From a bacterium (GTDB lineage Bacteria > UBP18 > UBA7526): a stretch of 16,760 bases of DNA. Positions 6,913 through 13,691 of the stretch are shown piece by piece (the first letter of the stretch is position 1; the number at the start of each line of letters is the position of its first letter). The position numbers and the translations under genes are program-made. The notes under the pieces were generated by a model. It saw only the letters and a list, made by a program, of their open reading frames with translations, did no database searches and was not told the DNA's origin. The DNA is taken from assembly GCA_030619985.1 (NCBI GenBank), contig JAUXAI010000024.1, forward strand, positions 1 to 16,760, read 5' to 3'.

Positions 6913-7998
6913 CTTCCTTATGAAGGTGGGGATATCCAGATACTCCTCGTCTTTTCCTGCCAGAATGCTACGCTCTTTAGAAAGTAGGGCTTCGAAGTCT
7001 ATGGTTTCGATTCTCTTTGGTTTCTCCTCTTCTCTCTTAGGGGCCTCCAGGCCCGTGGCAATCACGGTTACCTTCAAGAGGTCCTCGAGTCTTTCGTCTA
7101 TTCCCGCTCCAAAGATAATCTGAGCATCGTCATCCGCCTCTCTGTGGATGATGTCCATCACCTCGTTTACTTCGTTCAGGGTAAGGTCCTTGGATCCAGC
7201 AATATTGACTAAGGCACCCTTTGCTCCTCTAATGGATTTTTCCTCTAACAAGGGATTGGCCAGGGCCAGTTGGGTAGCCTCAAGAGCTCTCTTTTCTCCT
7301 TTTGCCTCTCCAAATCCTAGAATAGCCTCTCCCTTAGAGTTCATGACCGTTCGAATATCGGCGAAGTCTACGTTGACCAATCCGGGAAGGCTCACCAGAT
7401 CTGAGAGAGAAGCTACCCCGTGATAGAGGATATCATCTGCTGGCTGGAAGGCTTGGATAATGGAATCCCCCTTCTCCACCAGATCGATCAATCTCTGATT
7501 GGGGATAGCGATCAGGATGTCCACTTTGGGCCTCAGTTCTTTGAGGCTAGCCTCTGCCACAAGGGCCCGCTTTCTCCCCTCAAAGGTAAAGGGAAGGGTA
7601 ACAATAGCGATGGTCAGAGCATTTAGGGCATGTGAGACCTGAGCGACAATCGGAGCAGCGCCGGTCCCTGTTCCCCCTCCTAACCCGGCAGCGACAAAGA
7701 CGATGTCTGCCTCCTCCAGGGCTTCTCTTATTCTTTCCCTATCCTCAAGGGCAGCGTTTTTCCCGATCTCGGGATCAGCTCCGGAACCGAGGCCCTTGGT
7801 GATTTTACAACCCAGTTGAATCTTCTGGGAGACTCGACAACCTTTCAAGGCTTGGGCATCGGTATTGGCTATGATGAGATCTACTTGGGGAAGCCTCTTA
7901 TCCACTAGTCTTCCCACAGCATTCCCCCCTCCACCTCCCAGGCCGATGACCTTTATCTTTGTGGGAACTTGAATCTCTTCCTCAAATTCAATAGCCAT
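6907..7998 (-). CDS. ftsZ: Cell division GTPase FtsZ
   Basis: The 363-residue tubulin homologue that polymerises into the cytokinetic Z ring. It shows the N-terminal nucleotide-binding GLGGGGGNAV (19-28), NTDAQAL (45-51), tubulin signature GGGTGTG (107-113), and the T7-loop region NVDFADIRTVM (209-219) with the aspartates that complete the GTPase site. The linker (about 318-350) is short. A C-terminal conserved peptide, YLDIPTFIRKK (353-363), would bind FtsA. The ATG is preceded by GAGGG at 5 nt, inside a CGAACGAAGTGAG repeat word. It is the last gene of the cluster, 85 nt after ftsA and just upstream of the terminator. The length is on the short side for FtsZ because of the reduced linker. 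Confidence 0.98.
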   Translation of the reverse strand: MAIEFEEEIQVPTKIKVIGLGGGGGNAVGRLVDKRLPQVDLIIANTDAQALKGCRVSQKIQLGCKITKGLGSGADPEIGKNAALEDRERIREALEEADIVFVAAGLGGGTGTGAAPIVAQVSHALNALTIAIVTLPFTFEGRKRALVAEASLKELRPKVDILIAIPNQRLIDLVEKGDSIIQAFQPADDILYHGVASLSDLVSLPGLVNVDFADIRTVMNSKGEAILGFGEAKGEKRALEATQLALANPLLEEKSIRGAKGALVNIAGSKDLTLNEVNEVMDIIHREADDDAQIIFGAGIDERLEDLLKVTVIATGLEAPKREEEKPKRIETIDFEALLSKERSILAGKDEEYLDIPTFIRKK

Positions 7999-8002
7999 TT
8001 CG

Positions 8003-8079
8003 CCCTCACTTCGTTCGGGAGTTAACAGTTTACAGTGTACAGTTAAAACTGGTTACTGTTCGCTGGTTACTGGTTACTT
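8003..8079 (-). repeat. GTTAACTG/GTAACCAG repeat in the ftsA-ftsZ gap
   Basis: On the minus strand the gap consists of AGTAACCAGTAACCAG, AACAGTAACCAGTT, AACTGTACACTG and TAAACTGTTAACT, then the CGAACGAAGTGAGGG word that includes the ftsZ ribosome-binding site. The first part shares sequence with 3003-3028. No promoter stands out. Confidence 0.7.
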
Positions 8080-8083
8080 TGTA

Positions 8084-9319
8084 TTAAAAGAATTCTTTGA
8101 GCCACTCCTTCATCCTATCTGTGATCTTGGTGAAGAGATGGCCCTCGGTGAATCTTGAGGGGCGGCCCAAGGCACGATATCTCAGACCCTGCATGATCAG
8201 ACCAACCCCGGTGGCGTAGATGGGACTATTTACGTTCGGAGTAAGCTCGCTAACTCCCTGGGGCAGGCCGAGTCTCACCGGAACATCGAGAACCTGCTCC
8301 GCCAATTCGACCACCCCCTTCATTAAAGAGGCACCACCAGTAACGACTACTCCAGCATTGACCAAGTCCTCATAACCAGTCTTCCTTATCTCCTCATTTA
8401 CTAAAGAGAATATTTCCTCCATCCTGGGCTGAATTATCTCACTCAAGACCCTTTTCTTTAAGGGGTGATCCTTCCTTCCCCCAATCCCAGGAATACGGAT
8501 CATCTCCTCCTCTCCCACTAAAGAGCTGAGACAGGAGCCGTAGCTTTTCTTTATTTTCTCTGCGCCACCAATGGGGGTGGAAAGGCCGATGGCGATGTCA
8601 TTGGTTACCTGATCCCCTCCCACAGAGAGAACCGCAGTATGCCAGACATTCCCCTCCAGGAAGAGGGTGATATCTGAAGTTCCCCCTCCGATGTCTACCA
8701 AAACCACCCCCAGCTCCCTCTCCTCTGGGGTTAGGACCGCCTCTGCTGAGGCCAGGGGCTGGAGGATAATGTCCTCTACCCGGAAGCCAGCCCGATTAAC
8801 GCTCCGCACAATATTCTGGGCAGCGGCCACTGCTCCGGTGACGATGTGGATCCTGGCCTCTAATCTCACCCCAGACATACCCACCGGCTCCTTAATCCCA
8901 TCCTGATCATCAATACTAAAGTCCTGGGGAAGGACATGGATGACCTCCCTATCCGGGGGTATGGCCACCACCTGGGCAGCATTCATCGCCCGCTCCACAT
9001 CCCTCCTGGTAATCTCCCTGCCTGGATGAGCAACAGCCACCGCCCCGCTCCTATTCAGCCCTTCAATATGTCCTCCGGCAATCCCGGCATAAATCCCACT
9101 TATCTCAACCCCAGCTTGAGTCTCTGCTTCCTCAACCGCCTTGGTTATGGATTGAATGGTATGCTCTATGTCAACTACCATCCCTTTGCGCAGGCCCTTA
9201 GAGGGACTGAGGCCCAAGCCCAGGATCTCTATCCTTCCTTCCAGGTCTCTTCTTCCTACAAGGGCGCATATCTTAGTGGTCCCAATGTCCAGTCCAACGA
9301 CAAAATCCTCTCTCGCCAT
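8084..9319 (-). CDS. ftsA: Cell division protein FtsA
   Basis: The 411-residue actin-like ATPase that tethers FtsZ to the inner face of the membrane and recruits later divisome proteins. ATPase motifs are DIGTTK (11-16), DIGGGTSD (209-216) and VVTGGASLMKG (325-335). The FtsA-specific SHS2/1C insert lies at about 85-165. The C-terminal segment LFTKITDRMKEWLKEFF (395-411) is an amphipathic membrane-targeting helix. AGGAGAG immediately precedes the ATG. The gene follows ftsQ after a 146-nt repeat-filled gap and precedes ftsZ, the normal dcw order. Confidence 0.98.
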   Translation of the reverse strand: MAREDFVVGLDIGTTKICALVGRRDLEGRIEILGLGLSPSKGLRKGMVVDIEHTIQSITKAVEEAETQAGVEISGIYAGIAGGHIEGLNRSGAVAVAHPGREITRRDVERAMNAAQVVAIPPDREVIHVLPQDFSIDDQDGIKEPVGMSGVRLEARIHIVTGAVAAAQNIVRSVNRAGFRVEDIILQPLASAEAVLTPEERELGVVLVDIGGGTSDITLFLEGNVWHTAVLSVGGDQVTNDIAIGLSTPIGGAEKIKKSYGSCLSSLVGEEEMIRIPGIGGRKDHPLKKRVLSEIIQPRMEEIFSLVNEEIRKTGYEDLVNAGVVVTGGASLMKGVVELAEQVLDVPVRLGLPQGVSELTPNVNSPIYATGVGLIMQGLRYRALGRPSRFTEGHLFTKITDRMKEWLKEFF

Positions 9320-9321
9320 CT

Positions 9322-9338
9322 CTCCTCGCTAGCGCTCG
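9322..9338 (-). promoter_or_regulatory. ftsA ribosome-binding site inside a GAGCGCTAGCGAGG repeat word
   Basis: On the minus strand CGAGCGCTAGCGAGGAGAG runs directly into the ftsA ATG. The word resembles GAGCGTTAGCGAAAGG after ftsZ and CGAACGAAGTGAGGG before ftsZ. The Shine-Dalgarno AGGAG lies at its 3' end, very close to the start codon. Confidence 0.55.
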
Positions 9339-9341
9339 TCG

Positions 9342-9535
9342 CCACGGATTATCACGGATTTAAAATACAGATTGGCACGGATTATTTGTGTTGATTCGTC
9401 AAGACGCGAATTTCTTTGTATTGTCTACTGCGTGGGTATATCAGACGCGAATAGTCGCTAATCTTTTATTCGCGTGGATTCGCGCTCTTTTCTATTCGCG
9501 ATGATTCGCGTTTTCGTGTTGATTCGTGTGTCTTG
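9342..9535. repeat. Mosaic of ACGCGAATC, ACACGAATCA and AATCCGTG repeats
   Basis: About 190 bp are built of short degenerate direct repeats. On the minus strand these read ACACGAATCA, ACACGAAA, ACGCGAATCAT, CGCGAATAG, GCGCGAATCC and ACGCGAATAA, later GACGAATCAACACAAATAATCC, then AATCCGTGCC, AATCCGTGAT and AATCCGTGGC. Half (9466-9535) is translated as the FtsQ tail; the rest fills the gap to ftsA. Spacing and sequence are too irregular for a CRISPR array. Confidence 0.85.
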
Positions 9536-10341
9536 ACAATGACCTTATTCTTAAATCTCAGATCGATGTATTCCGCCCTCCTCTTCTCCTTATTCAGGTG
9601 AATGAGCACCCCTTGGAGATTAAAAAGTTGATCCTGGAAGTCCTCTTTTCCCATTCGAACCCGGGTGGCCTCTATGGTGTAGAGGATTATCCCATCCTCC
9701 ACATTTATCTCTGAGATCTGGCTGAATAAGTGCCCCTTCAAAGAGAGAATGGTCTTTAGGATATTCAGGGCTACCTTGAGACGGGTAGAATTTGACTCCT
9801 CACCAATGATTATCTCGCCGGATTCTATTCCCGTGATGAGGGGTAGATCAACCCCCTTTAGGGGCTCTATCAGTGGGAAAGGAACGCATGAGGAACCTAT
9901 CCCTAAGAAATTGCCTTCCCGATTGATGAGGGCCATGGGTTCCCTCTCCCTGACCCGGATGACGACCCTCCCTGGGGGACGACGATGGATGATGGCCTCT
10001 TTGATGCGGGGGTGGGTCTCGATCCTCTCCCTCGCCCCCTTTAGATCCATGTAGAATATATTCTGGGGAAGCTCTAAAGATAGAAGATTGAGGATCTCTT
10101 TCTCCTTCAGTCGATTCAATCCCTGGATATCAATCACCTCTATATTAAAACTCGAAGAGGTATGAAGAAATTCATAGAACCACTTCCCCAGAAATCCCAG
10201 AGAGGAGACGATGGCTAAGATGAGAAGTAATCTAAAGGCATTCTTAAAGAGACTCTTTATCCTCTTTCTTCTCCCTTTAAGATGTTTAGGTCGGGGAGCG
10301 ATCCTGAGGTTTCTAATACGGTACCTTCTCATCTCTGCCAA
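9466..10341 (-). CDS. ftsQ: Cell division protein FtsQ/DivIB
   Basis: A 291-residue bitopic divisome protein linking early cytosolic and late periplasmic division proteins. A basic cytoplasmic N terminus (1-33) precedes one membrane helix (about 36-52). A POTRA domain follows from FNIEVIDIQGLNRLKEKEIL (65-84) to about 133, then the FtsQ domain. The last 21 residues, KTHEST through SANPRE, plus the TAA stop are encoded by the ACGCGAATC repeat, so the ancestral protein probably ended near LRFKNKVIV. The start is uncertain: TTG 10341 was chosen, but ATG 10332 is three codons inside, and neither has a good ribosome-binding site because the leader is pyrimidine-rich. It lies between ddl and ftsA as in many dcw clusters. 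Confidence 0.93.
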   Translation of the reverse strand: MAEMRRYRIRNLRIAPRPKHLKGRRKRIKSLFKNAFRLLLILAIVSSLGFLGKWFYEFLHTSSSFNIEVIDIQGLNRLKEKEILNLLSLELPQNIFYMDLKGARERIETHPRIKEAIIHRRPPGRVVIRVREREPMALINREGNFLGIGSSCVPFPLIEPLKGVDLPLITGIESGEIIIGEESNSTRLKVALNILKTILSLKGHLFSQISEINVEDGIILYTIEATRVRMGKEDFQDQLFNLQGVLIHLNKEKRRAEYIDLRFKNKVIVKTHESTRKRESSRIEKSANPRE

Positions 10342-10349
10342 ATAACTAC

Positions 10350-10428
10350 GTGGGAAGTAGGAAAGAAGAAAAGAAGAAAAGTAAGAAAGTAGCGGATAGA
10401 TAACCTGTAATTTCTCACTTTCCCACTT
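10350..10428. repeat. Purine/pyrimidine-skewed repeats in the ddl-ftsQ gap
   Basis: The plus strand has GTGGGAAGTAGGAAAGAAG, then AAAGAAGAAAAGTAAGAAAG. Near ddl the opposite orientation reads GTGGGAAAGTGAGAAA, giving an imperfect inverted pair. It occupies the whole 88-nt gap. No promoter or clear ribosome-binding site for ftsQ is visible. Confidence 0.5.
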
Positions 10429-10429
10429 T

Positions 10430-11377
10430 CTATAGTGTTAACTCTAAGATTTTGAGTACCAGATCATCGAAACCGATCCCCCTTTTTGCTGCTGCCTGGG
10501 GGAGGAGGCTGGTTGCGGTCATACCTGGTATGGTATTGACCTCTAAGAGATAGGGCTTGTTCTTCTTATTCATTACGATGTCCACTCGGGCGAAGTGGCG
10601 GCAGCCCAGGGCGTGATAAGCAGCAAGGGCAATCCTCTGCACCTGAGAATAGGCCCTCTTGGGTAAGGGGGCGGGAATGACGAAGTCCGTCAGCCCCTTA
10701 ATATACTTCGCTTCATAGGTATAGAAGGCATCCTTTGGCCGAATCTCAATGACTGGTAGGGCCTCATCTCCCACTATCCCTACCGTTACCTCTTTCCCCT
10801 CGATATACTCCTCTAATATGATCTCCCCATCATATCGGAAGGCCTTCTCCATGGCCTTCCTTATATCCCTCTTATTGTGGATGATGGAGAGGCCGATGGT
10901 TGAGCCCTCCCGGGCGGGCTTGATGACTAGAGGTAAGGAAAACCCTCGACCCTTAACCCTTAACCCTTGACCCTTCTTCAAAACTTGGAATCTTGGAACA
11001 GGGAGTCTGTGAAACTTAAAGACCTTCTTGGCCTGAATCTTATTCAGGGCCAGGGCGCTGGCCAGGACCCCACTTCCCGTATAGGGAATCCTCAATAATT
11101 CTAACAGGCCCTGTACCGTTCCATCCTCCCCTCCCCTCCCATGGAGGGCAATGAAGGCCAGGTCGATCTTCTCCCCCAGAAGCCTCTCAGTGATATCCTT
11201 GCCAACATCTATGGGAATTGCCTTCAATCCCTTTCTCTTTAGGGCCTGAAGAATGGCCTTCCCGGTCTTCAGGGAGATCTCCCTCTCAGCAGAGGTCCCA
11301 CCCATCAAAACCCCAATTTTTTTCTTCTTAAGTCTCTTTAATTTTTCATTTTGCATTTTGCATTTTAAATTTTGCAT
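10430..11377 (-). CDS. ddl: D-alanine-D-alanine ligase
   Basis: A 315-residue ATP-grasp enzyme joining two D-alanines for the peptidoglycan stem peptide in the cytosol. Motifs are MGGTSAEREISLKTG (25-39), HGRGGEDGTVQG (79-90), KPAREGSTIGLS (153-164), EEYIEGKEVTVG (189-200) and LEVNTIPGMT (278-287), which holds the Mg/ATP and substrate residues. The N terminus MQNLKCKMQNEKLK is encoded by an A/T-rich repeat, so the functional start could also be Met8 (11356). Residues 135-147 (KGQGLRVKGRGFS) come from a heptamer array in the linker before the ATP-binding segment; this is a variable loop in the family, so function is probably kept. It starts 5 nt after the murB stop and is likely translationally coupled. 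Confidence 0.96.
   Translation of the reverse strand: MQNLKCKMQNEKLKRLKKKKIGVLMGGTSAEREISLKTGKAILQALKRKGLKAIPIDVGKDITERLLGEKIDLAFIALHGRGGEDGTVQGLLELLRIPYTGSGVLASALALNKIQAKKVFKFHRLPVPRFQVLKKGQGLRVKGRGFSLPLVIKPAREGSTIGLSIIHNKRDIRKAMEKAFRYDGEIILEEYIEGKEVTVGIVGDEALPVIEIRPKDAFYTYEAKYIKGLTDFVIPAPLPKRAYSQVQRIALAAYHALGCRHFARVDIVMNKKNKPYLLEVNTIPGMTATSLLPQAAAKRGIGFDDLVLKILELTL
10941..10999 (-). repeat. Five GGGTTAA-type heptamers plus two TTCCAAG octamers inside ddl
   Basis: On the minus strand the heptamers read AAGGGTC, AAGGGTT, AAGGGTT, AAGGGTC and GAGGGTT in tandem (10975-10941). Just upstream are two octamers, GTTCCAAG and ATTCCAAG (10999-10984). Both lie in the ddl frame and are translated without a stop. 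Confidence 0.85.
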
Positions 11378-11381
11378 TTTT
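11341..11381 (-). repeat. AAAATGCAAAATG-type repeat at the ddl start
   Basis: On the minus strand the sequence between the murB stop and codon 14 of ddl is AAAAATGCAAAATTT, AAAATGC, AAAATGC, AAAATGAAAAAT. It supplies two in-frame ddl ATGs. It is the same family as 12283-12330. Confidence 0.85.
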
Positions 11382-11382
11382 A

Positions 11383-12312
11383 TTAGTCTTCTCCCCAGAT
11401 CTCAATCTCTGGCTCCAGATCTATTCCTGTCTTTCTCTTCACTTCTTCCTTTATTACTTCCATAAGGGCGAGCACGTCCTCTGCCTTTGCCTTTCCCAGA
11501 TTGAGAATGAAGTTGGCATGGATCTTAGAGACAGCGGCCCCTCCTATCCTCTTCCCCTTTAATCCCGCCTCTTCAATGAGCCTCGCTACTGGAGTCTTAG
11601 GATCTGGGTTTTTGAAGATACAGCCAGCATTGGCCACGCCCAGGGGTTGGGTCTTTTCTCTCTTCTCTAAGAAAGTGTTCATTCTTCTAAGGATCTCCTC
11701 TTCTTTCGCTCTCTCCAGTCTCAGCCTGGCATCTAGGATTATGCTATCCTTCCCCAGGGGACACCTACGGTAGCCAAAGTTTAAATCCTTCGCTCCCAGA
11801 TCCTTTACCCCCCCTTCCCCAGATATCACCCGGATACTCATGAGCCTCTGAGAGATGGAAAGGCCTCCTGTCCCAGCATTGGTTGCCACAGCCCCACCCA
11901 GACTCCCCGGGATACCGACAGCAAACTCCAAACCCCCTAATCCTTTGGAGGCAGCCAGCTTTATTAGAGTAGAGAGCCTCACCGCCGCCCCTGCCAGAAG
12001 ATGATCTCCTAAAAACTTGATGCCCTCAAAACCTTTTCCTAACTTTATGACTATTCCTCTTACCCCCTTATCCCGGACCAGGAGGTTTGTTCCCTGGCCC
12101 ATTACTCTTAGAGAAAGTTTCCTCTTTCTGCTAAAAAGAATAATCTTTCTTATATCCTCTATATCTCGGGGGGCAATGAGGCAGTCCGCCGGGCCACCAA
12201 TGTTAAAAGAGGTATGCCTGCTCATAGGCTCAGCGAACTTTACTTCCCCCTTCACTATCCTCTGAATCTCGTCTCTAATCTTATTTTTGATTTTACATTT
12301 TTCATTTTTCAT
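11383..12312 (-). CDS. murB: UDP-N-acetylenolpyruvoylglucosamine reductase
   Basis: A 309-residue FAD enzyme reducing UDP-GlcNAc-enolpyruvate with NADPH to UDP-MurNAc. It shows PMSRHTSFNIGGPAD (29-43), the FAD-binding GQGTNLL (72-78) and GIPGSLGGAVATNAG (133-147), FGYRR (179-183), AGCIFKNP (229-236) and a C-terminal HANFILN region. The proton-donating serine of E. coli MurB corresponds to Cys231 here. I chose ATG 12312, which overlaps the murC stop as ATGA. An in-frame TTG at 12354 would add 14 residues inside murC and is less likely. The first ten residues (MKNEKCKIKN) are encoded by the A/T-rich repeat; family-like sequence begins at about KIRDEIQRIVKGEV. Confidence 0.95.
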   Translation of the reverse strand: MKNEKCKIKNKIRDEIQRIVKGEVKFAEPMSRHTSFNIGGPADCLIAPRDIEDIRKIILFSRKRKLSLRVMGQGTNLLVRDKGVRGIVIKLGKGFEGIKFLGDHLLAGAAVRLSTLIKLAASKGLGGLEFAVGIPGSLGGAVATNAGTGGLSISQRLMSIRVISGEGGVKDLGAKDLNFGYRRCPLGKDSIILDARLRLERAKEEEILRRMNTFLEKREKTQPLGVANAGCIFKNPDPKTPVARLIEEAGLKGKRIGGAAVSKIHANFILNLGKAKAEDVLALMEVIKEEVKRKTGIDLEPEIEIWGED

Positions 12313-12330
12313 TTTGCATTTTTCATTTTC
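12283..12330 (-). repeat. AAAATGMAAAATG-type repeat spanning the murC-murB junction
   Basis: On the minus strand consecutive words read AAAATGA, AAAATGC, AAAATGA, AAAATGA, AAAATGT, AAAATCA, AAAATAAG. They encode the MurC C-terminal KMKNAK with its TGA, and the MurB N-terminal MKNEKCKIKNK. The ATGA start/stop overlap lies within one unit. Confidence 0.85.
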
Positions 12331-13691
12331 CTGAGGAGTTCCTCTCCCACCCAATAGACATCCCCGGCTCCTAAAGTAAGGAGTAAATCATTGGGCTCTA
12401 ATATTTTTAGAAGATACTTAACTATTTTCTCCAAAGAAGCGATATATCTCACCTCTGGTCCCTTCCTTTTAGCCATGAGGGGAAGTAGGTTCTTCGTCTT
12501 TACTCCCGGGATGGGCTTCTCACCCGCAGGATAGATCTTAGCGAGGATCAGGATATCCAGTCCTTTAAAACAGGCGGCAAAACCTTTTAATAGATCCCTG
12601 GTTCTAGTATAGCGATGGGGCTGGAAGACGCCAATTAGTCTTTTCTCTGGATACCTCCCCTTAACAGTGGCGAGTACCGCCCTTATCTCTGCAGGATGGT
12701 GGGCATAGTCATCGATGACCAGGATGGATTCTTTCTCCCCCTTGATTTCTAATCTCCTCTCTACTCCTTTGAGGTCTTTCAGTGCCTTCCGGATATTAGT
12801 AAAGTCGATGCCCAGCTCCAAACCCACCCCAATAGCTGCCAGGCTATTTTGAACGTTATGGATACCGGGAAGGCCCAGGGTTATCCTTCCCAGGTTCTCC
12901 TGGTGATAGATAACAGTAAATTCTACTAATCCCCCTTTCGTCCTCTTTATTCTCTGGGCTATGAGCTCCGCTGGTCCCTTCAGACCATAGGTGAGATACC
13001 TCTTCTCCACTCGGGGAAGGAGCTCCCGGATATTGGGATCGTCAGAACAGAGTATGGCCAGGCCATAGAAGGGGACCTTATTGATGAACTCCAGGAAGGT
13101 CTCTTTTAGCCTGGAAAGTGTGCCATAGTAGTCCAGATGGTCCTCATCGATAGAGGTGACGATTGCCATGGCTGGAGAGAGATGAAGAAAGGAGCCATCC
13201 GATTCATCCGCCTCAGCCACCAGGAAATCCCCTTTGCCCAGCTTGGCCGAACTTCTCGTCCTATTCAATATTCCCCCAATGACGAAGGTGGGATCCAGGC
13301 CTCCCTTGGCCAGTACCCTAGCCACCATGGCGGTGGTGGTCGTCTTCCCGTGGGTACCGGCGATGGCGATTCCCTCCTTCATCCTCATCAGTTCGGCAAG
13401 CATCACCGCCCTGGGGATGACCGGTATCTTAGCCGCTACAGCAGCCCTTACCTCTGAATTGCTGGGAGGGATGGCACTAGAAGTAACTACTACATCACAG
13501 GGGCCGATCTGGGAACTTCTATGGCCGAGATAGACCTTTATTCCCAAATCTTTAAGCCTCTTTGTTACCGGGCTCTCTGCGATGTCTGAACCAGTAACCT
13601 TATAGCCCAGATTAAATAAGACCTCTGCCATGCCGCTCATCCCTGCTCCCCCAATGCCGATGAAGTGGATTCTCTCTACTTTCTTAAACAT
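12309..13691 (-). CDS. murC: UDP-N-acetylmuramate--L-alanine ligase
   Basis: A 460-residue Mur ligase adding L-alanine to UDP-MurNAc with ATP, the first step of stem-peptide assembly. It has the N-terminal Rossmann motif FIGIGGAGMSG (10-20), P-loop GTHGKTTTT (112-120), EADESDGSF, SIDEDHLDYY, the central HNVQNSLAA, the C-terminal YAHHPAEI, PHRYTRT, and GAGDVYWVGEEL near the end. Length is typical. GAGG lies 5 nt before the ATG. The gene overlaps murG by 16 nt upstream and murB by 4 nt downstream. The last six residues (KMKNAK) derive from the A/T-rich repeat. Confidence 0.98.
   Translation of the reverse strand: MFKKVERIHFIGIGGAGMSGMAEVLFNLGYKVTGSDIAESPVTKRLKDLGIKVYLGHRSSQIGPCDVVVTSSAIPPSNSEVRAAVAAKIPVIPRAVMLAELMRMKEGIAIAGTHGKTTTTAMVARVLAKGGLDPTFVIGGILNRTRSSAKLGKGDFLVAEADESDGSFLHLSPAMAIVTSIDEDHLDYYGTLSRLKETFLEFINKVPFYGLAILCSDDPNIRELLPRVEKRYLTYGLKGPAELIAQRIKRTKGGLVEFTVIYHQENLGRITLGLPGIHNVQNSLAAIGVGLELGIDFTNIRKALKDLKGVERRLEIKGEKESILVIDDYAHHPAEIRAVLATVKGRYPEKRLIGVFQPHRYTRTRDLLKGFAACFKGLDILILAKIYPAGEKPIPGVKTKNLLPLMAKRKGPEVRYIASLEKIVKYLLKILEPNDLLLTLGAGDVYWVGEELLRKMKNAK

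Noticed and set aside
9342-9535. CRISPR-like array
   Set aside because: Units are short (about 8-12 bp), degenerate, without uniform spacers, and partly translated as FtsQ; there are no cas genes.
12313-12354. Extended murB starting at TTG 12354
   Set aside because: It would add 14 residues wholly inside the conserved murC end; the ATG at 12312 forms a standard ATGA overlap like two other junctions of this operon.
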